Position numbers and translations under genes: made by a program. Shown here one piece after another: positions 61,394 through 64,000 of a DNA stretch of 64,000 nt. The stretch covers positions 744,001-808,000 of the forward strand of contig CAVSWH010000001.1 of NCBI GenBank assembly GCA_963731625.1. Reading direction: 5' to 3'. Positions within the stretch are counted from its first letter, which is position 1, and each line of letters starts with the position of its first letter. Source of the stretch: PALSA-555 sp963731625. GTDB taxonomy: Bacteria > Actinomycetota > Acidimicrobiia > IMCC26256 > PALSA-555. The notes under the pieces were generated by a model that worked only from the letters and a program-made list of their open reading frames with translations, ran no database searches and was not told the DNA's origin.

Positions 61394-61992
61394 GCGACGT
61401 GCCCCGTCACATCGCCGTCACGTTCGACTACCGGTGTCCGTTCGCACGCAACGCGCACGAGGCGGTCGTCGCGGCCGAGCGGACACACGTGATCCGCGGT
61501 GTCGAGTGGCGCTACCAGGCGTTTTCGCTCGACCAGGCCCATCTCGACGAGGGCGACGTCGCGGTGTGGGATCGCGAACCCGACGAATGGGGCACGGGCG
61601 TGCTCGCCCTGCTCTACGGGCTCGCCGTCCGCGACGCCTTCCCCGACAAGTTCCCGGACGCGCACCTCGCGCTCTTCGCGGCCCGCCACGACGAGGGCCG
61701 CCGCCTCGACGACGAGCAGGTGCTGCGCGACACCCTGGCCTCCGTCGGGCTCGACGCGGGTGCGGTCAGCGACGAGGTCTGGAGCGGGCGACCGTTGAAG
61801 ACGCTCGCCGCCGAGCACAGCCAGGCGGTCGACGACTTCGACGTGTTCGGCGTCCCGACGTTCATCGAGGACGACGAGGCCGCGTTCATCCGGTTCATGG
61901 AGCGGGGGCGGGTCGACGACCTCGAGCGGGCCATCGGGCTGCTCGACTGGACGCGCTGCAACGAGTTCAAGCGCACCCGGCTGCCGCGCTAA
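61390..61992 (+). CDS. DsbA-family (FrnE-like) thioredoxin-fold protein
   Basis: 200 residues. HIAVTFDYRCPFARNAHEAV places the active-site region, but the usual CxxC reads CPFA with only the first Cys, so it is unlikely to be a disulfide oxidase; glutathione- or mycothiol-linked isomerase roles are possible. FDVFGVPTFIEDDEAAFIRF carries the cis-Pro loop. The GTG at 61390 overlaps the PAP2 stop (GTGA), but GTG 61399 is also good: TACGGT (61386-61391) ends 7 bases before it, the leaderless spacing seen elsewhere. The choice changes three residues. Confidence 0.87.
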   Translation: MSDVPRHIAVTFDYRCPFARNAHEAVVAAERTHVIRGVEWRYQAFSLDQAHLDEGDVAVWDREPDEWGTGVLALLYGLAVRDAFPDKFPDAHLALFAARHDEGRRLDDEQVLRDTLASVGLDAGAVSDEVWSGRPLKTLAAEHSQAVDDFDVFGVPTFIEDDEAAFIRFMERGRVDDLERAIGLLDWTRCNEFKRTRLPR

Positions 61993-62351
61993 CGCAGCCC
62001 CCGGCGGGCGTCGGCAAACTCCTCCAGCACCTCGGACCACTCGACGAACCCGGGGTCGCGCCACATCCGGTGGCTGCACGTGGTGCCGAGGTCGTGGACG
62101 TAGAGGTGCAGGGTCGGAGCGTCGTCTGCGAGCACGATCAGCTCCGGGATCCGCGGGTGCGGCGGCGCGTCGCCGAGCAGGTCGACGAGGGCGACACAGG
62201 CCAGTACCCGGCTGCGACACGACGGGCACGCGGAGACGGTCGCCGCGTCGAAGTCGTGGGTCAGGGCCAGCAGGGTCGCCGCCTCGTCGGCGTCGAGGTG
62301 CAGCTCCTCCCCGTCCTCGTCGAGGATGAGGAGCCCGTCGTCGCCGGTCAC
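61989..62351 (-). CDS. Conserved-looking Cys-rich protein, unknown
   Basis: 120 residues. An acidic N-terminus (GLLILDEDGEELHLDADEAA), then VSACPSCRSRVLACVALVDL with a CxxC and a further Cys, and LHLYVHDLGTTCSHRMWRDP near the C-terminus with Cys-x-His. These could bind one zinc (treble-clef-like), but no family is recognised. GTG 62351 is supported by a -10 hexamer 7 bases upstream; longer upstream frames run antisense to the quinone oxidoreductase. It overlaps the DsbA-like gene end by 4 bases. Confidence 0.72.
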   Translation of the reverse strand: MTGDDGLLILDEDGEELHLDADEAATLLALTHDFDAATVSACPSCRSRVLACVALVDLLGDAPPHPRIPELIVLADDAPTLHLYVHDLGTTCSHRMWRDPGFVEWSEVLEEFADARRGLR

Positions 62352-62358
62352 GGTCGGG

Positions 62359-62364
62359 ACGGTA
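62359..62364 (-). promoter_or_regulatory. Leaderless -10 for Cys-rich gene
   Basis: TACCGT on the minus strand ends 7 bases before the GTG at 62351. Confidence 0.5.
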
Positions 62365-62384
62365 CCGCCCCGCTGCGACTGCCC

Positions 62385-62390
62385 TAACCT
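62385..62390 (+). promoter_or_regulatory. Leaderless -10 for quinone oxidoreductase
   Basis: TAACCT ends 9 bases before the GTG at 62400. Two divergent promoters share this 48-bp gap. Confidence 0.45.
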
Positions 62391-62399
62391 GACCGCCTC

Positions 62400-63356
62400 G
62401 TGCACGCCGTGACCGTCGCCGATGGCGCCCTGCGCTGGCGTGAGCACCCCGATCCCGTGCCCGGCGACGACGAGCTGCTCGTCGACGTGCGGGCCGCGGG
62501 CGTGAACGCCGCCGATCTGCTCCAGCGCCAGGGCCTCTACCCGGCGCCCCCCGGGTCGCCGCCGGACATCCCCGGCATGGAGCTCGCCGGCGTGGTCCTC
62601 GCCGCCGGGGTCGAGTGCCGTCGCTTCCGCGCCGGCGACCGCGTGATGGCGGTGGTCGGCGGCGGCGGGCAGGCCGAGCGGGCCGTCGTGCACGAGCGGC
62701 TGGCGCTCCCGGTGCCCCCCGAGCTCTCGTGGGCCGAGGCCGGAGGGTTCCCCGAGGTGTTCACGACCGCGCACGACGCGCTGTTCAGCCAATGCGGGCT
62801 GACGATCGGCGAGCGCGTGCTCGTGCAGGGCGGCGCGGGTGGCGTCGGCGTCGCGGGGGTGCAGCTCGCCGCCCGCGCCGGCGCGCGCGTCGTCACGGCG
62901 GTGCGCAGCGAGGCGCGCCGGGCCGAGGTCGCGGAGCTCGGCGCGGCCTGCGGGACGGTCGACGTCGTCGCACCCGAGGACGCCGCGGCGCGAGGGCCCT
63001 ACGACGTGGTGCTCGAGGTGATCGGCGGTCCGAACCTGGCGGGCGACCTCGAATCGCTGGCGATCGGTGGGCGGATCGTCGTCGTGGGCGTCGGGGCGGG
63101 CGCGCACGCGGACGTGAACCTGCTCGCCCTCATGGGCGTCCGCGGCCGCATATCTGGCTCGACGCTGCGCGGCCGACCGCTCGAGGGCAAGGCCCGCGCC
63201 GCGCAGCTCGTCGCGGGGCAGGTGCTCCCGCTGCTCGAGGCGGCGCAGGTGCGTGTGCCCGTCGATGCCACCGTGCCGATGGAGGAGGCGACCGCGGCCT
63301 ACGAGCGTTTCGCGGCCGGCGGCAAGCTCGGCAAGATCGTGCTCGTCAATTCATGA
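62400..63356 (+). CDS. Zinc-free NAD(P)H:quinone oxidoreductase
   Basis: 318-residue MDR enzyme: VRAAGVNAADLLQRQGLYPA, PGSPPDIPGMELAGVVLAAG, and the nucleotide motif VLVQGGAGGVGVAGVQLAAR. No catalytic zinc cysteines, as in the QOR/PIG3 branch; PIG3-like members reduce ortho-quinones. RISGSTLRGRPLEGKAR near residue 255 is the typical PIG3-like segment. GTG 62400 is supported by a leaderless -10. It overlaps the convergent lipoprotein gene by 11 bases. Confidence 0.93.
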   Translation: MHAVTVADGALRWREHPDPVPGDDELLVDVRAAGVNAADLLQRQGLYPAPPGSPPDIPGMELAGVVLAAGVECRRFRAGDRVMAVVGGGGQAERAVVHERLALPVPPELSWAEAGGFPEVFTTAHDALFSQCGLTIGERVLVQGGAGGVGVAGVQLAARAGARVVTAVRSEARRAEVAELGAACGTVDVVAPEDAAARGPYDVVLEVIGGPNLAGDLESLAIGGRIVVVGVGAGAHADVNLLALMGVRGRISGSTLRGRPLEGKARAAQLVAGQVLPLLEAAQVRVPVDATVPMEEATAAYERFAAGGKLGKIVLVNS

Positions 63357-63960
63357 CCAGCACGTTCACTCGCGGCGGCGAGTTGGCGGCGTCGGTGGTG
63401 AAGGGGCGCTTCGTGTCGAGCCCGATCAGCCACACGACCTGCGACTGGTTCGGGTCGGGTGACGGCTGCGGGAGCGTGTTGAGGTACTCGACGATGAGCG
63501 TGTGGTTCATCGGCTGGAGCGCCAGGCGCAGGTTGCCCTGGTAGGTGAGCTTGCCCGCGTTCGCTTCCGAGGCCGGGTGGATGACGACCTCGAGCACGGC
63601 CTTCACGCCGGTGAGCGACGCCGCCGAGCTGTTCACGACGCCGGGGGCGTTCAACGGCACGTACTGCACCGTGTACGCGGGCGGGAGGTCGCCGTCGCCG
63701 CCGGGCTGGAACGTGAACGTGATCTGGTCGTAGCAGACCGTCGGCGCGGCGGCGGCGTCGTCGAGGAACACGCTCTGGTTGATGATCGGGATCGTCTCGC
63801 GCTTCGCTTCGCTGGCGACGATGAACTGGCAGCCCGGCCCGTTGTTCGGCGACGTCGTGCTCGTCGGCGTCGTCGTGCCGCCGCCTCCACCGAAGCAGGA
63901 CGCGGTCGTGAGTGTGATCGCGAGCGCGAGCCCGACGACACGAGCGTGCGCGCGTCCCAC
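63346..63960 (-). CDS. AMIN-like-domain lipoprotein
   Basis: 204 residues. Signal peptide VVGLALAITLTTASC with a lipobox (TASC, lipidated Cys at residue 22), then a Gly/Thr/Ser linker (about 23-40) and a beta-sandwich domain: YDQITFTFQPGGDGDLPPAY, VQYVPLNAP, LRLALQPMNHTLIVEYLNTL. The layout matches actinobacterial lipoproteins with an AMIN-like domain, thought to bind cell-wall or sugar ligands. GTG 63960 is supported by a -10 hexamer 7 bases upstream. Confidence 0.85.
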   Translation of the reverse strand: MGRAHARVVGLALAITLTTASCFGGGGGTTTPTSTTSPNNGPGCQFIVASEAKRETIPIINQSVFLDDAAAAPTVCYDQITFTFQPGGDGDLPPAYTVQYVPLNAPGVVNSSAASLTGVKAVLEVVIHPASEANAGKLTYQGNLRLALQPMNHTLIVEYLNTLPQPSPDPNQSQVVWLIGLDTKRPFTTDAANSPPRVNVLVMN

Positions 63961-63967
63961 GACGGGG

Positions 63968-63973
63968 AGCGTA
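63968..63973 (-). promoter_or_regulatory. Leaderless -10 for lipoprotein gene
   Basis: TACGCT on the minus strand ends 7 bases before the GTG at 63960. Confidence 0.5.
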
Positions 63974-63982
63974 GAGGGCCGA

Positions 63983-63988
63983 TACGAT
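63983..63988 (+). promoter_or_regulatory. Leaderless -10 at right edge
   Basis: TACGAT ends 7 bases before the ATG at 63996, divergent from the lipoprotein promoter. Confidence 0.45.
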
Positions 63989-63995
63989 CGGCTCC

Positions 63996-64000
63996 ATGGC
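63996..64000 (+). CDS. Probable gene start, cut by window edge
   Basis: Only ATGGC is visible. It is called because the TACGAT hexamer upstream has exactly the spacing seen before many other genes here, and the preceding gene is divergent. The product is unknown. Confidence 0.4.

Overview
The window is very GC-rich (I judge about 72-74% G+C by eye) and carries actinobacterial traits: F420/flavin-type luciferase-like oxidoreductases, a PAC2 protein, a MhuD-like haem oxygenase, GTP-type PEP carboxykinase, a zinc-type L28, and the conserved order rpmB / DAK2 protein - recG - rsmD - coaD. I infer a soil or aquatic member of the Acidimicrobiia or a related deep actinobacterial class. It reads as ordinary chromosome: I see no tRNA, rRNA, IS element, phage gene or CRISPR array.

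Layout. 72-6,761: housekeeping (coiled-coil protein, coaD, rsmD, recG, DAK2/FakA-like protein), divergent from rpmB, which overlaps a small cold-shock-like gene. 6,765-17,962: mixed metabolism and envelope genes (GlsB-like membrane protein, pckG, phosphoribosyltransferase, RAM-domain protein, ddl, MhuD-like, PAC2, an F420-type oxidoreductase, galK, PH/SHOCT protein, aldonolactone oxidase, small metallopeptidase). 17,963-18,373: a gene-free stretch with a strong promoter and many small hairpins, possibly an RNA gene or long leader. 18,374-30,151: surface-polysaccharide region with three glycosyltransferases, a UvrD-type helicase, a LemA-like protein, and a large processive GT2 synthase divergent from a membrane-anchored GH18/CBM protein. 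30,161-36,189: nitrogen and purine metabolism (gltB without gltD, and purK with an apparent frameshift).

36,194-59,836: acyl-CoA catabolic region with three CaiB/BaiF-type CoA transferases or racemases, ETF alpha and beta, an acyl-CoA dehydrogenase, three more luciferase-like oxidoreductases, a thiolase coupled to an HMG-CoA-synthase-like/OB-fold fusion, a zinc alcohol dehydrogenase, kinase-like and DUF7064-like proteins, a ClC channel, and one decayed membrane-protein gene. These could together activate, oxidise and thiolyse a branched or alicyclic acid; the substrate is unknown. 59,994-64,000: RecB-like Fe-S nuclease, PAP2 phosphatase, DsbA-like protein, a Cys-rich unknown, a quinone oxidoreductase, a lipoprotein, and the first bases of a probable next gene.

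Expression. About a third of the genes have a TANNNT -10 hexamer ending 6-9 bases before the start codon, the signature of leaderless mRNAs. This sets many GTG and TTG starts here. Others have clear Shine-Dalgarno sites or 1-4 base stop/start overlaps (ATGA, GTGA, TTGA, TGATG).
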